This document shows positions 16,785-24,496 of a stretch of DNA of 64,000 nucleotides, piece by piece. Position 1 is the stretch's first letter, and each line of letters starts with the position of its first letter. Under the pieces are notes generated by a model that was not told where the DNA came from, made no database searches, and worked only from the letters and a program-made list of their open reading frames with translations. The DNA is from Chloroflexota bacterium (GTDB taxonomy: Bacteria; Chloroflexota; Anaerolineae; UBA1429): NCBI GenBank assembly GCA_012729455.1, contig JAAYDC010000019.1, forward strand, positions 62,001 through 126,000, given 5' to 3'. Position numbers and translations under genes: made by a program.

Positions 16785-16922
16785 TGCTCCTGCCTGTGCC
16801 TTTGCCCGCGGCGTATTGGTTATGGCAGCCGTGCAGCCCCTCACTCAGATCCAGCAGCACACGAGCCAATTGGCATAGCGCATGCCCGAGATGAACAGCT
16901 CCGGCGCAGCTATCGGTCTTTT

Positions 16923-19484
16923 CTAATCCAGGACAGCGGCATTGACACGCTCGTAGCGCTGCACGCCTTTTTCGTCGCCGATGGGCACCAGCCACGAGGG
17001 TACCCACGCCAGACCGAACGCTTCGATGCTGATATCGGACTTGAGCACTTTCATGCTGCCGGAAGTGATGTCGTCGGCAGCATCGGTCCACTTGTCCTGG
17101 ATAGCCTGCATGGCGTCTTCCGCGGCTTGCTCGGTCTCTTCAAGCTTGTTCTCCAGCGCCTGGATCTCCTGCAGGCGGTTATCCAGGTCGACCTGGGTCT
17201 TGCTGGTCATGCGCCGGCGACGGCTGACCGTGGCGGCTGCCCCTCCGGCCGAAGTGAGCGCACGCCCCAGGCTAAAGCCCTTGCCGGTCAGGATTCTATC
17301 GAGCTGGATGGTCCTGACGGCCGACCCAAGGCCGCCCAATCTCTCCTCGGCTCTGCGCCCCTTGAGCTCTACATTCACCTTTTCAGCCATATCCTGCTTG
17401 CGCTGAATTTGCTCCTCCAGGCGTTCAATCTTGGTCTTCCAACTGGCGCTGGCCTTTTGCCATTCTGTCTGGCCCTTTTCGGTCGCCACCTGGGCACAAC
17501 GCGCTTCAAAAGCCGCGCGGTCTTCGCCCGGGAGGCTCTTGAGTTTGAGCGTTTCATTAACCAGCAGCTCAAGCCCGCGCTCCTGGCTGATGTAACTGGT
17601 AAAGGCGTTGCGCAGCTGGGTATAGGGCGCCGATTGCGCCATGCCGGCCGGCAGCATGCCATAGATGGCCTTGCCGTCGTAGGCCGTGGAGAGGTCGTCG
17701 GGGGCAAGCTCGGTGACGAGTGTACTGGGCCAATCGATTACGCTGTTACGTTCGGGCAACGGGAAGAGGCAGCCGGTGCGTTGCGATTGCACTTGCGAAC
17801 GGGTGGCATCCGCAAAGGCCACACTGGCCATGCCGATCAGGTAGGGCTCAAAGGTCAGCCACGCCCCCAGGATGCGCGTGCCAGCCACCAGGCTCGGCTT
17901 GACGCTGTTCATCGCCTCGCCTGCCGGCACCTCTGGCGGGATAAAATACTGGGTAATCTTGGCATCCACCTGCGGCCGCATGCTGGCGTAACCGGCAGGG
18001 ATCGCCGGGCCTGAGTGTGCCGCGCTGCTGACAGGCTGTGCCTGTGCACTGGGCGCCGTACCAGCCGCATTGGCGGCCTGCATGAGGGTCTGAATTTGGC
18101 TGCGCGTGAGCGGTCCGCGCAGATACGACATCGCCCAGCGCGTGCCCATCAGGATCGGGGCTGGGTTGTTGACGTTGTGCAGCACGAAGGTGCGCCCGGG
18201 CAGGGCTGAGATGGTCGCATCCAGATACTTGCGATCCAGCAGGGTGCCGGCGCTGGCCGTCACCCCTTGCATACCATCCAGCAGCCTTTGCCGGTCATAG
18301 GTGGTCTGCAATTTGCCCACAAACCAGGTGCCGGCGTTGGTGAGGCCTTTGTAATCCAGGTCGATCGGGTTCTGAGTAGCCAGCATGATGCCGACACCAA
18401 AGGCACGCGCCGTTTTCATCAGCGTGAGCAGCGGGCGCTTGCTGGAGGGCTCCTTTTCGGGCGGCATAAAGCCAAAGATCTCGTCAAAGTAGACGATGGC
18501 GCGCAGCGAGGTGGTGCCCGATTGCTGGCGCATCCAGGCGATCACCTGCTCCAGCAGGAGCGAGACAAAGAACATGCGCTCCTGGTCAGAAAGGTGCGAG
18601 ATGTAAAAAATCGAGACCCGCGGCTTGCCCTGCGGTGAGCGGATGATCTGACCGATATCGAGCGGCGTACCCTGCATCCAGGTCTGGAAGCTGGGGGCAG
18701 CCACCACTGAGTTGAGCGCCATAGCCAGAGCGAAGCGATCCTTGGCTGGGAAAAAGGTGTCGATATCCAACACACCCAGCTGCCTGAAAGGCGGCTCCTG
18801 GATCATGGCGATCAGGCGCAGCATGTCGACATCCTGTCCGGCGCGCCAGGCGTTTTCGAGGATGTTGGAAAGCAGGATGTGCTCGCGGCTGCGGATCGGG
18901 TCGGCCTCGATGCCGATCAGCCCCAAAAGGGCCGAGACGTTGGAGGCGATTTGCTCGCGTAAAGCCTCCTCCTCGGTATCCCACGAGAGCTTGGGGGCGT
19001 GAAAGCTCTGCAGCACGTTCACAGGCACGCCCGAACGGCTGCCGGGGGTATAGATGATAAACTCGGCGGACTCTTTGAGGCGCCGGATGCGTTCGCCGTC
19101 TTGATCCCAATCGGCCAGGCCCTTGGCCCAGGTCTGGGCAGTCTTGGCGGCGAACTCGTCCTCGCTCAGGCCGGCGCGCTGGGCGTCGTCGACGTTGATC
19201 CATGGCCGGAAATCCTGCGGCAGCAGATCGGGAAAGGTCAGCAGCAGGTTGCCCATATCCCCTTTGGGGTCAATGATAATCGAGGGCACCCCGCTCAGGA
19301 CGGCTTCTTCGAGCAGGTCGATGCACAGACCGGTTTTACCGCTGCCGGTCATACCGACGCATACCGCATGGGTCGTCAGATGTGAAGCACGGTAAAAGAC
19401 GGGTTTATCGGCCAGCGGCTTGCCAGTGCCCGGATCCACCTCGCGCCCCAGATAAAAGCTGCCCGGCGCTACCTCAATCGCCAT
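16923..19484 (-). CDS. HerA/VirB4-like ATP-binding protein (DUF87-type ATPase)
   Basis: 853 residues. The first half is a HerA/FtsK-type P-loop ATPase: Walker A VGMTGSGKTGLCIDLLEEA near residue 45, IIIDPKGDMGNLL following, a Walker B-like IVYFDEIFGFMPP near 337 and ATQNPIDLDYKGLTNAGTW. The C-terminal part (about 620-800) is a charged coiled coil (KIERLEEQIQRKQDMAEK, later QALENKLEETEQAAEDAM). The family is poorly characterised; DNA translocation or filament-related roles are possible. Two AGGAGGAAG-like bases precede the ATG. It stands alone, divergent from the thioredoxin operon. Confidence 0.85.
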   Translation of the reverse strand: MAIEVAPGSFYLGREVDPGTGKPLADKPVFYRASHLTTHAVCVGMTGSGKTGLCIDLLEEAVLSGVPSIIIDPKGDMGNLLLTFPDLLPQDFRPWINVDDAQRAGLSEDEFAAKTAQTWAKGLADWDQDGERIRRLKESAEFIIYTPGSRSGVPVNVLQSFHAPKLSWDTEEEALREQIASNVSALLGLIGIEADPIRSREHILLSNILENAWRAGQDVDMLRLIAMIQEPPFRQLGVLDIDTFFPAKDRFALAMALNSVVAAPSFQTWMQGTPLDIGQIIRSPQGKPRVSIFYISHLSDQERMFFVSLLLEQVIAWMRQQSGTTSLRAIVYFDEIFGFMPPEKEPSSKRPLLTLMKTARAFGVGIMLATQNPIDLDYKGLTNAGTWFVGKLQTTYDRQRLLDGMQGVTASAGTLLDRKYLDATISALPGRTFVLHNVNNPAPILMGTRWAMSYLRGPLTRSQIQTLMQAANAAGTAPSAQAQPVSSAAHSGPAIPAGYASMRPQVDAKITQYFIPPEVPAGEAMNSVKPSLVAGTRILGAWLTFEPYLIGMASVAFADATRSQVQSQRTGCLFPLPERNSVIDWPSTLVTELAPDDLSTAYDGKAIYGMLPAGMAQSAPYTQLRNAFTSYISQERGLELLVNETLKLKSLPGEDRAAFEARCAQVATEKGQTEWQKASASWKTKIERLEEQIQRKQDMAEKVNVELKGRRAEERLGGLGSAVRTIQLDRILTGKGFSLGRALTSAGGAAATVSRRRRMTSKTQVDLDNRLQEIQALENKLEETEQAAEDAMQAIQDKWTDAADDITSGSMKVLKSDISIEAFGLAWVPSWLVPIGDEKGVQRYERVNAAVLD

Positions 19485-19594
19485 TAGTCTTCCTCCTCAT
19501 TGATGTGCCAAACCTTTAAGCGCGACGGTTCATCTGTGCAGTATAATATACCTAGGCGGTAAAATGTGCTATTGTGAACCCAAATGCTAAAATA

Positions 19595-19623
19595 TTGACA
19601 GTCGGACGTGAGCGTGTTACAAT
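19595..19623 (+). promoter_or_regulatory. Consensus sigma70-type promoter of the thioredoxin/selenoprotein operon
   Basis: TTGACA (19595-19600), 17 bases, TACAAT (19618-19623). The expected transcription start is around 19630, inside the palindrome described at 19630-19646, which is a natural place for a repressor. Confidence 0.78.
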
Positions 19624-19629
19624 ACCTGT

Positions 19630-19646
19630 ATACCTATAGGGGGTAT
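19630..19646 (+). promoter_or_regulatory. CsoR/CstR-like operator
   Basis: The minus-strand reading is ATACCCCCTATAGGTAT: ATACC and GGTAT half-sites around a C/G-rich centre, as in operators of the CsoR family (copper-sensing CsoR or persulfide-sensing CstR repressors). It begins about seven bases after the -10 element. Recognition is by pattern only; no such repressor gene is in the window. Confidence 0.5.
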
Positions 19647-19669
19647 CTACTAGACAGGTGGGAGATAGC

Positions 19670-20014
19670 ATGAGCGACTTGGTTAAAAACACGAGCGATC
19701 AGACTTGGGAAGCAGACGTACTAAAATCAACTTTACCGGTCATTGTCGATTTTTGGGCACCCTGGTGCGGGCCCTGCAAGATGACGGCTCCCGTATTTGA
19801 GGAGCTGGCTGCCGAGTTCAAAGACAAGGTCTCGTTCGTCAAGCTCAATACAGACACAAGCATGGATACCCCCTCGTCCCTGGGTATCCGCAGTATCCCG
19901 ACCCTGATCGTCTTTAACCAGGGCGCCGAAGTGGCCCGCATAGTCGGCTTTGCCCCCAAAGCGGTGCTCAAGAGTAAGCTTGAGAGCGCGTTGGGGTTGG
20001 ACGAGGCCTGGTGA
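19670..20014 (+). CDS. trxA: Thioredoxin
   Basis: 114 residues, a standard thioredoxin with the redox centre [13 protein letters not shown] near residue 32-35, the cis-proline in [10 protein letters not shown] near 75, and the usual C-terminal helix. It reduces protein disulfides in the cytoplasm. The frame opens at GTG 19658, but AGGTGGGAG there serves as the ribosome binding site for ATG 19670. Its stop overlaps the GTG start of the next gene (GTGA), so the two are coupled. Confidence 0.95.
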   Translation: MSDLVKNTSDQTWEADVLKSTLPVIVDFWAPWCGPCKMTAPVFEELAAEFKDKVSFVKLNTDTSMDTPSSLGIRSIPTLIVFNQGAEVARIVGFAPKAVLKSKLESALGLDEAW

Positions 20015-20436
20015 CGACCCGCCTACGCGACTGGTTCAAGGAAAACTGGCTGCTGGTCACAATTGTGGCGGCGATCGCTGCCGGGTATATCCTGCTGGCG
20101 CAGCATCCCAGCAATATCGGAACCAGCGACCAGTTTCTGGCTTCCCTCAAACAGGGCGAGCCGACCGTGATCAGCTTTTACAGTAACTTTTGAAGCGGCT
20201 GCCTGATCGCAAAACCCATCGTCGATGGGATCGAACGGGACCTGAACGGCAGAGCGCGTGTGGTGCGCGTCGATGTTAACTCAGGCGAGGGCAGCCGGGT
20301 AGCGCAAGCTTTTGGCGTGCGCGGTGTTCCGATCCTGCTGGTGCTTGACGGAGATGACAAAACCGTGCTGACCCAGGTAGGGCGCATTCAACGCGCAGCG
20401 GTCGCAGCGTCGATTGATAGTTTGGACAAGGAGTAG
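20011..20436 (+). CDS. Predicted selenoprotein: membrane-anchored thioredoxin-like protein (USGC)
   Basis: 141 residues if TGA at 20191-20193 is read as selenocysteine. A membrane helix ([19 protein letters not shown], about 12-30) is followed by a thioredoxin fold. The beta strand VISFYSNF leads straight into TGA-S-G-C, so Sec61 takes the place of the first active-site cysteine and C64 is the resolving one; the helix continues [14 protein letters not shown], and the cis-proline [10 protein letters not shown] is at P107. Downstream coding is intact to TAG 20434. A perfect hairpin with loop GUC lies at 20215-20229. Without Sec the frame would give a 60-residue stub. The domain should face outside the membrane, if the helix is a signal anchor. 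GTG start, overlapping the trxA stop. Confidence 0.86.
20215..20229 (+). promoter_or_regulatory. Predicted bacterial SECIS hairpin in the thioredoxin-like gene
   Basis: CCCATC (20215-20220), loop GTC (20221-20223), GATGGG (20224-20229): six perfect pairs, G first in the loop and followed by U, 28 bases after the TGA. Confidence 0.7.
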
Positions 20437-20438
20437 CC

Positions 20439-20654
20439 ATGCCAATTTACGAGTACACCTGCCAGTCGTGCGGACACGCCTTTGAAAAGCTGGTCTCGGC
20501 CTCGGCGCGCAACCAGCCCATGCCCTGTCCAGCTTGCGGATCAACCAATACAAGCAAAGTCTTTTCGGTATGCGCCGCGTCGCGCTCAAGCAGCTCAACC
20601 AGCGCAGCAGTAGCGCCCTGCAGTAACACTGGTTGAGGCCTTCGCCGGGGCTAG
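20439..20654 (+). CDS. Predicted selenoprotein: FmdB-type zinc-ribbon protein with C-terminal G-U-G tail
   Basis: 71 residues if TGA at 20634-20636 is selenocysteine, 65 if it is a stop. The N-terminus MPIYEYTCQSCGHAFEKLVS and CPACGSTNTSKVF give the FmdB/Zn-ribbon regulatory fold (C8, C11, C30, C33 bind zinc). A Ser-rich linker leads to C61-S-N-T-G-U66-G-L-R-R-G and then TAG. Many FmdB homologues end in a Gly/Cys-rich tail, so Sec in place of Cys is reasonable. The tail recalls the GCUG end of thioredoxin reductase, but that is only an analogy. The hairpin at 20647-20662 overlaps the final stop. AAGGAG precedes the ATG, two bases after the previous stop. Confidence 0.72.
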
Positions 20655-20662
20655 TTAGCCCC
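20647..20662 (+). promoter_or_regulatory. Predicted bacterial SECIS hairpin in the FmdB-type gene
   Basis: GGGGCT (20647-20652), loop AGTT (20653-20656), AGCCCC (20657-20662): six perfect pairs, G at loop position 2 followed by U, 18 bases after the TGA. There is no T tract, so it is not a terminator. Confidence 0.62.
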
Positions 20663-20678
20663 GTTAGAAAGGGGATCC

Positions 20679-20852
20679 ATGAATTATACAATACTCATTT
20701 TGCTTGGCGCGATCCTGATAGGGATCATCCTCTTGCTCGTGCTGAGCCTCAAAGGCCGCTTCAGCACTTGAAGCCTGCTTCATCGGGCAGGGGGCCTGCC
20801 CCGCAAGGATTGTATCGACGATATCCCGGAAGACAAACCCAAAGCCGATTGA
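20679..20852 (+). CDS. Predicted small membrane selenoprotein
   Basis: 57 residues if TGA at 20769-20771 is selenocysteine, 30 if not. An AAGGGG ribosome binding site is four bases before the ATG. Residues 4-23 form a membrane helix (TILILLGAILIGIILLLVLS), followed by a basic KGR stop-transfer, Sec31 in F-S-T-U-S, and a soluble tail with one cysteine (C45 in RKDCIDDIPEDKPKAD). I do not recognise the family. The TGA is followed by a hairpin of seven perfect pairs in the SECIS window, and the gene sits between two other redox genes. It could instead be a 30-residue helix-only peptide; the absence of a known cysteine homologue makes it the weakest of the four cases. Confidence 0.6.
20785..20801 (+). 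promoter_or_regulatory. Predicted bacterial SECIS hairpin in the small membrane gene
   Basis: GGGCAGG (20785-20791), loop GGG (20792-20794), CCTGCCC (20795-20801): seven perfect pairs with G first in the loop, 21 bases after the TGA. Confidence 0.6.
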
Positions 20853-20905
20853 CACGAACGCGTAACGCACAAAACCCACCCGGCAAGCCACCGAGGAGGC
20901 AAGCT

Positions 20906-21760
20906 ATGGCACATCCGCGCCTGGGCGCACATATGTCGATCGAAGGAGGACCCGCACAGGCCTTTAGTCGCGGGCGCCTGGTCGGCTGCGATGCCATGCA
21001 GATTTTTACCCGCAATGCTAACCGCTGGGCCAGCCGCCCGATGACGGATGCCGAAGTGACGGATTTCCACCGCGCCGCCGAGGAGACCGGCATTGCACCG
21101 GTAGTGGTACACAGCTCGTATCTCATCAACCTCGGTTCACCCGACGACACCCTGTGGGAAAAGTCGATCGCCGCGGCGGTCGACGAGATTGAGCGCTGCC
21201 GGTTGCTGGGGATCAGCAGTTATGTCCTGCATCCCGGGGCGCACATGGGGGCTGGCGAGGAAGCCGGCATCGCACGCGTAGCAGCCGCGCTCAATCGTGT
21301 CATTGAGGCTACACCCGCAAGCGAGATCATCATCACCCTCGAAAATACCGCCGGTTCGGGCTCAAGTCTGGGCTATTCGTTCGAAAACCTGGGCGCGATT
21401 ATCTCCAGCAACCGCTACCCGGAGCGCCTCGGCATGTGCTTTGATACCGCTCATGCCCTTGCGGCTGGGTACGACTACCGTACCCCCGAGAGCTACCGCG
21501 CGATGTGGCAGAACCTCGATGAGACGGTAGGGATCAAACGCCTGCGGGCGATCCATATGAACGACTCGAAAAAGGACCTCGGCAGCCGCGTTGACCGGCA
21601 CGACCAGATCGGCCAGGGCTTTGTAACCCTGGAAGCCTTTCGCATGCTCGTCAACGACGCACAGCTGGTGCATCTGCCGATGCTCCTGGAGACGCCCAAA
21701 GGCCCCGAAATGCAGGAGGATATTGCCAACCTTGCGCTCCTGCGCAGCCTGTTCGCCTGA
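20906..21760 (+). CDS. nfo: Endonuclease IV (AP endonuclease)
   Basis: 284 residues, a TIM-barrel enzyme with three zinc ions that cuts DNA 5' to abasic sites. Visible metal-site motifs are RLGAHMSIEGG at the start, VVHSSYLINLGSP, LHPGAH, ENTAGSGSSLGY, CFDTAHALAAGYD and IHMNDSKKDLGSRVDRHDQIGQG. The frame runs upstream to 20633 through the small selenoprotein gene, but ATG 20906 with GAGGAGG before it is the family start. Position in a redox operon suggests repair of oxidative damage. Confidence 0.95.
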   Translation: MAHPRLGAHMSIEGGPAQAFSRGRLVGCDAMQIFTRNANRWASRPMTDAEVTDFHRAAEETGIAPVVVHSSYLINLGSPDDTLWEKSIAAAVDEIERCRLLGISSYVLHPGAHMGAGEEAGIARVAAALNRVIEATPASEIIITLENTAGSGSSLGYSFENLGAIISSNRYPERLGMCFDTAHALAAGYDYRTPESYRAMWQNLDETVGIKRLRAIHMNDSKKDLGSRVDRHDQIGQGFVTLEAFRMLVNDAQLVHLPMLLETPKGPEMQEDIANLALLRSLFA

Positions 21761-21770
21761 GGAGGTATTC

Positions 21771-22100
21771 ATGAATGTATTCGACGCCAAGACCGTTGCA
21801 GCGCAAAAGGCTGAAGTGCCCGGGGTCAGTCTGCAATGGGTGCTGAGCAAGAATGTCGGCGCACCCAACTTTAGCCTGCGCATCGTCAACGTCGAACCCG
21901 ATTCGGCGACCGAACGCCACCAGCACGACTGGGAACACGAGGTGTATGTGCTCGAAGGTCAGGGCGAGGTGTACATCAACGGGCAAACCGCCTCATTGGC
22001 GCCCGAAACCTGCGTATATGTGGCGCCCAACGAACTGCACCAGTTCAGCAACATCAGCAACAAACTGCTGCGTTTTATCTGTGTGGTCCCTAACCGCTGA
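21771..22100 (+). CDS. Cupin domain protein
   Basis: 109 residues, single cupin fold. The metal ligands are visible as ERHQHDWEHEVYVLEGQGEV (two His and Glu) and the later PNELHQFSN His. Substrate unknown; small cupins of this type bind metal and may act as sensors or simple enzymes. GAGGAGG lies before ATG 21771. The radical SAM gene starts one base after its stop. Confidence 0.88.
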   Translation: MNVFDAKTVAAQKAEVPGVSLQWVLSKNVGAPNFSLRIVNVEPDSATERHQHDWEHEVYVLEGQGEVYINGQTASLAPETCVYVAPNELHQFSNISNKLLRFICVVPNR

Positions 22101-22101
22101 G

Positions 22102-23133
22102 ATGCCAGCCGAACCGCATGAGGCGCGCTTTTACGAGCCTCTTGGCGCGGACAAGGTGCGCTGTAGCGCCTGTGCGCATCGCTGCGTGATCCGCCCGGGC
22201 GCGCGCGGCATCTGCCAGGTGCGTGAAAACCAAGCCGGCACACTCTACAGCCTGGTATACGGCCAGGCAGTGGCAGCCACCGCCGACCCGATCGAAAAAA
22301 AACCGCTCTTTCACTTTATGCCGGGCTCACGCACGTTTTCCATCGCGACGCGCGGCTGTAACCTCAGTTGTGTCTTTTGCCAGAACGCCGACATCTCGCA
22401 GGTGAGCAGCCGTTCGCATCTCGAGGGCGAGCGCAGCATTGCCCCGATATTACTGGTGCGCTCTGCCCTGGCACAGGGCTGTGCCAGCATGGCCTATACC
22501 TATACCGAGCCTACCATCTTTGTCGAGTATGCCGCTGATATCGCCGCCTTGGCCGTCCAGCACAGTCTTGCGAATGTGTGGGTCAGCAATGGCTTTATGA
22601 CGCCCGAGGTGATCGCCGCACTGACGAGCACGCCGAGGATGCTGGACGCCGCCAACATTGACCTGAAAGCCTTTAGCGACACGTTTTACCGCCGGCATTG
22701 CGGTGCTCGTCTGCAGCCAGTGCTGGATGCTCTCAAGGCACTGAAGAACGCCGGCGTTTGGCTGGAAGTCACAACTCTGCTGATCCCCAATGCTAACGAC
22801 ACCGAGGCAGAGTTACGCGCTCTGGCAGAGTTTATCGCCGCCGAATTGGGCGCCAATACGCCCTGGCACATCAGCCGCTTTCACCCCACCTACCGCATGC
22901 AGGATCGCCCCTCGACCCCTGCCGCCAGCCTGATGCGTGCCGCCGAAATCGGGCGCGAGGCTGGCCTACATTATGTCTACCTTGGAAACCTGCCCGGCAA
23001 CGACGGCGAGAACACCCTCTGCCCGCGCTGCGGTGAGGTGGTTATCCGCCGGAGGGGTTTTGATTTGCTCGCAATGCACAAGTCAGGCGCGTGTGCCTCA
23101 TGCGGGCAGGTCATCGCCGGTGTCGGACTCTAG
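22102..23133 (+). CDS. amrS: AmmeMemoRadiSam-system radical SAM enzyme
   Basis: 343 residues of the pyruvate-formate-lyase-activating-enzyme-like radical SAM family called AmrS (AmmeMemoRadiSam system). An N-terminal cysteine set (CSACAHRCVI and CQVREN) precedes the SAM cluster motif CNLSCVFCQN near 92-99. The strand TYTEPTIFVEY and helix-rich barrel follow, and the C-terminus has an additional CPRCG and CASCGQ zinc-like pair. The usual partners AMMECR1 and Memo are not in the window, so its substrate is unknown. Its 3' end overlaps that of the convergent argH by 36 bases. Confidence 0.9.
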   Translation: MPAEPHEARFYEPLGADKVRCSACAHRCVIRPGARGICQVRENQAGTLYSLVYGQAVAATADPIEKKPLFHFMPGSRTFSIATRGCNLSCVFCQNADISQVSSRSHLEGERSIAPILLVRSALAQGCASMAYTYTEPTIFVEYAADIAALAVQHSLANVWVSNGFMTPEVIAALTSTPRMLDAANIDLKAFSDTFYRRHCGARLQPVLDALKALKNAGVWLEVTTLLIPNANDTEAELRALAEFIAAELGANTPWHISRFHPTYRMQDRPSTPAASLMRAAEIGREAGLHYVYLGNLPGNDGENTLCPRCGEVVIRRRGFDLLAMHKSGACASCGQVIAGVGL

Positions 23134-24495
23134 CACGCGCCGAGCAGCGCGCAGCTGTTCCAAGACTGCTGCACGGCTGGTACCGCCCAGCGAGTTGCGC
23201 GCCTCGACCGAAGCCTGATAATCCAGCACGGTGTACAGATCCAGCCCAAAGCAGGGTGAGATCGCCTGGTATTCTTCCAGCGGGATCTGACTGAGCGGAA
23301 CGCCCAGCTGCTCGCTCTTGAGCACGGCTTGCCCCACAGCGTGATGCGCCTGGCGAAACGGCAAGCCGCGGCGAGTAAGGTAATCGGCCAGGTCGGTAGC
23401 CAGCAGTCCCTCGTTGAGGGCGGCGCGCATACGCTCGGGCACCACCTGCAGCGTCGCCACCACGCCCGTCACCACCGGCAGCACTTGCGCGAGGGTATCC
23501 AACGAATCAAACAACGGCTCTTTATCTTCCTGCAGGTCGGTATCATAGCTCATCGGCAAACCCTTGGTCACGGTCAGGAGCGTCACCAGGTTGCCCGTCA
23601 GACGGCCTGCCTTGCCGCGCACCAGCTCGAGGCTATCGGGATTGCGCTTTTGCGGCATGATGCTGGAGCCGGTGGTGTAGCGCTCTGCCAGGCGCACAAA
23701 GCCAAATTCACTGCTCGACCACAGCACCAGGTCCTCCGCCAGCCGGCTGAGGTGCCCGCCCAGGATGGCAGCCCACGCAAGCACCTCGAGGATATAGTCG
23801 CGGTCGGCCACCGATTCGATGCTGTTATGCGTCACGCCCTCAAAGCCGAGGTCCTTGGCGAGTGCCTCACGGTCGATCCCATAGGCGTTGCCAGCCAGTG
23901 CGCCCGCCCCCAGCGGGCATTCACGCACTCTGGGGAGGGCATCCTGCAGGCGTTCACGGTCGCGCTGCAGCATCCAAAAGTAGGCCAGCATCCAGTGGCT
24001 AAAGCGCAGCGGCTGAGCGGGCTGCAGATGGGTATAGCCCGGCATCAGCACATCGATCTCGTCCTCGGCACGTGCCGCCAGGGCTTGCTGCAGGGCGCGC
24101 AGGAGCGCTGCCAACGCCGGCAGTTCCTCCATCAGCCACAACCTCACGTCCGTGGCGATCTGGTCGTTGCGGCTGCGGCCGGTATGCAGTTTGCCGGCTA
24201 CCGGGCCGATCAGCTCATGCAGGCGGCGCTCAACGGCGGTGTGGATATCCTCATCGCTCGTTGCCAGCGTAAACGTGTTGGCGGCAAACTCCGCCGCCAC
24301 CTGTTCGAGGCCTGTCTGAATCTGTTGAGCTTCCTCAGCCGTCAACACGCCGGCGCTCTGCAGAGCACGCGCATAAGCCTGACTGCCGCGGATATCGACC
24401 TGTGCCAGTCGGATATCAAAGCCGATCGAGGCGTGAAAACGCCAGAACAGGTCATCCGCCGGCTCCTGGAAGCGCCCGCCCCACAGTGTGCTCAT
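23098..24495 (-). CDS. argH: Argininosuccinate lyase
   Basis: 465 residues; cleaves argininosuccinate to arginine and fumarate, the last step of the arg pathway. The signature loop SSIMPQKRNPD is near residue 275, HTGRSRNDQIATD in the N-terminal third and GYTHLQPAQP in the second conserved region. The frame opens at 24588, but ATG 24495 (MSTLWGGRF) is the family start and follows the argG stop at 24497 with one base between. Confidence 0.97.
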   Translation of the reverse strand: MSTLWGGRFQEPADDLFWRFHASIGFDIRLAQVDIRGSQAYARALQSAGVLTAEEAQQIQTGLEQVAAEFAANTFTLATSDEDIHTAVERRLHELIGPVAGKLHTGRSRNDQIATDVRLWLMEELPALAALLRALQQALAARAEDEIDVLMPGYTHLQPAQPLRFSHWMLAYFWMLQRDRERLQDALPRVRECPLGAGALAGNAYGIDREALAKDLGFEGVTHNSIESVADRDYILEVLAWAAILGGHLSRLAEDLVLWSSSEFGFVRLAERYTTGSSIMPQKRNPDSLELVRGKAGRLTGNLVTLLTVTKGLPMSYDTDLQEDKEPLFDSLDTLAQVLPVVTGVVATLQVVPERMRAALNEGLLATDLADYLTRRGLPFRQAHHAVGQAVLKSEQLGVPLSQIPLEEYQAISPCFGLDLYTVLDYQASVEARNSLGGTSRAAVLEQLRAARRVLESDTGDDLPA

Positions 24496-24496
24496 C

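Noticed and set aside
16785-16922. Minus-strand frame downstream of the HerA-like gene (A-G-A-V-H-L-G-H and onward)
   Set aside because: It begins within the HerA-like gene in another frame, has no ribosome binding site of its own and no recognisable domain.
20647-20662. Hairpin as a transcription terminator between FmdB-type and small membrane genes
   Set aside because: No T tract follows (CGTTAG), and a ribosome binding site for the next gene lies right after. A SECIS role explains it better.
20633-20905. N-terminal extension of endonuclease IV from an upstream ATG
   Set aside because: The extension has no family match, crosses two stem-loops and covers the small selenoprotein gene; the start at 20906 has a strong ribosome binding site and fits the family.
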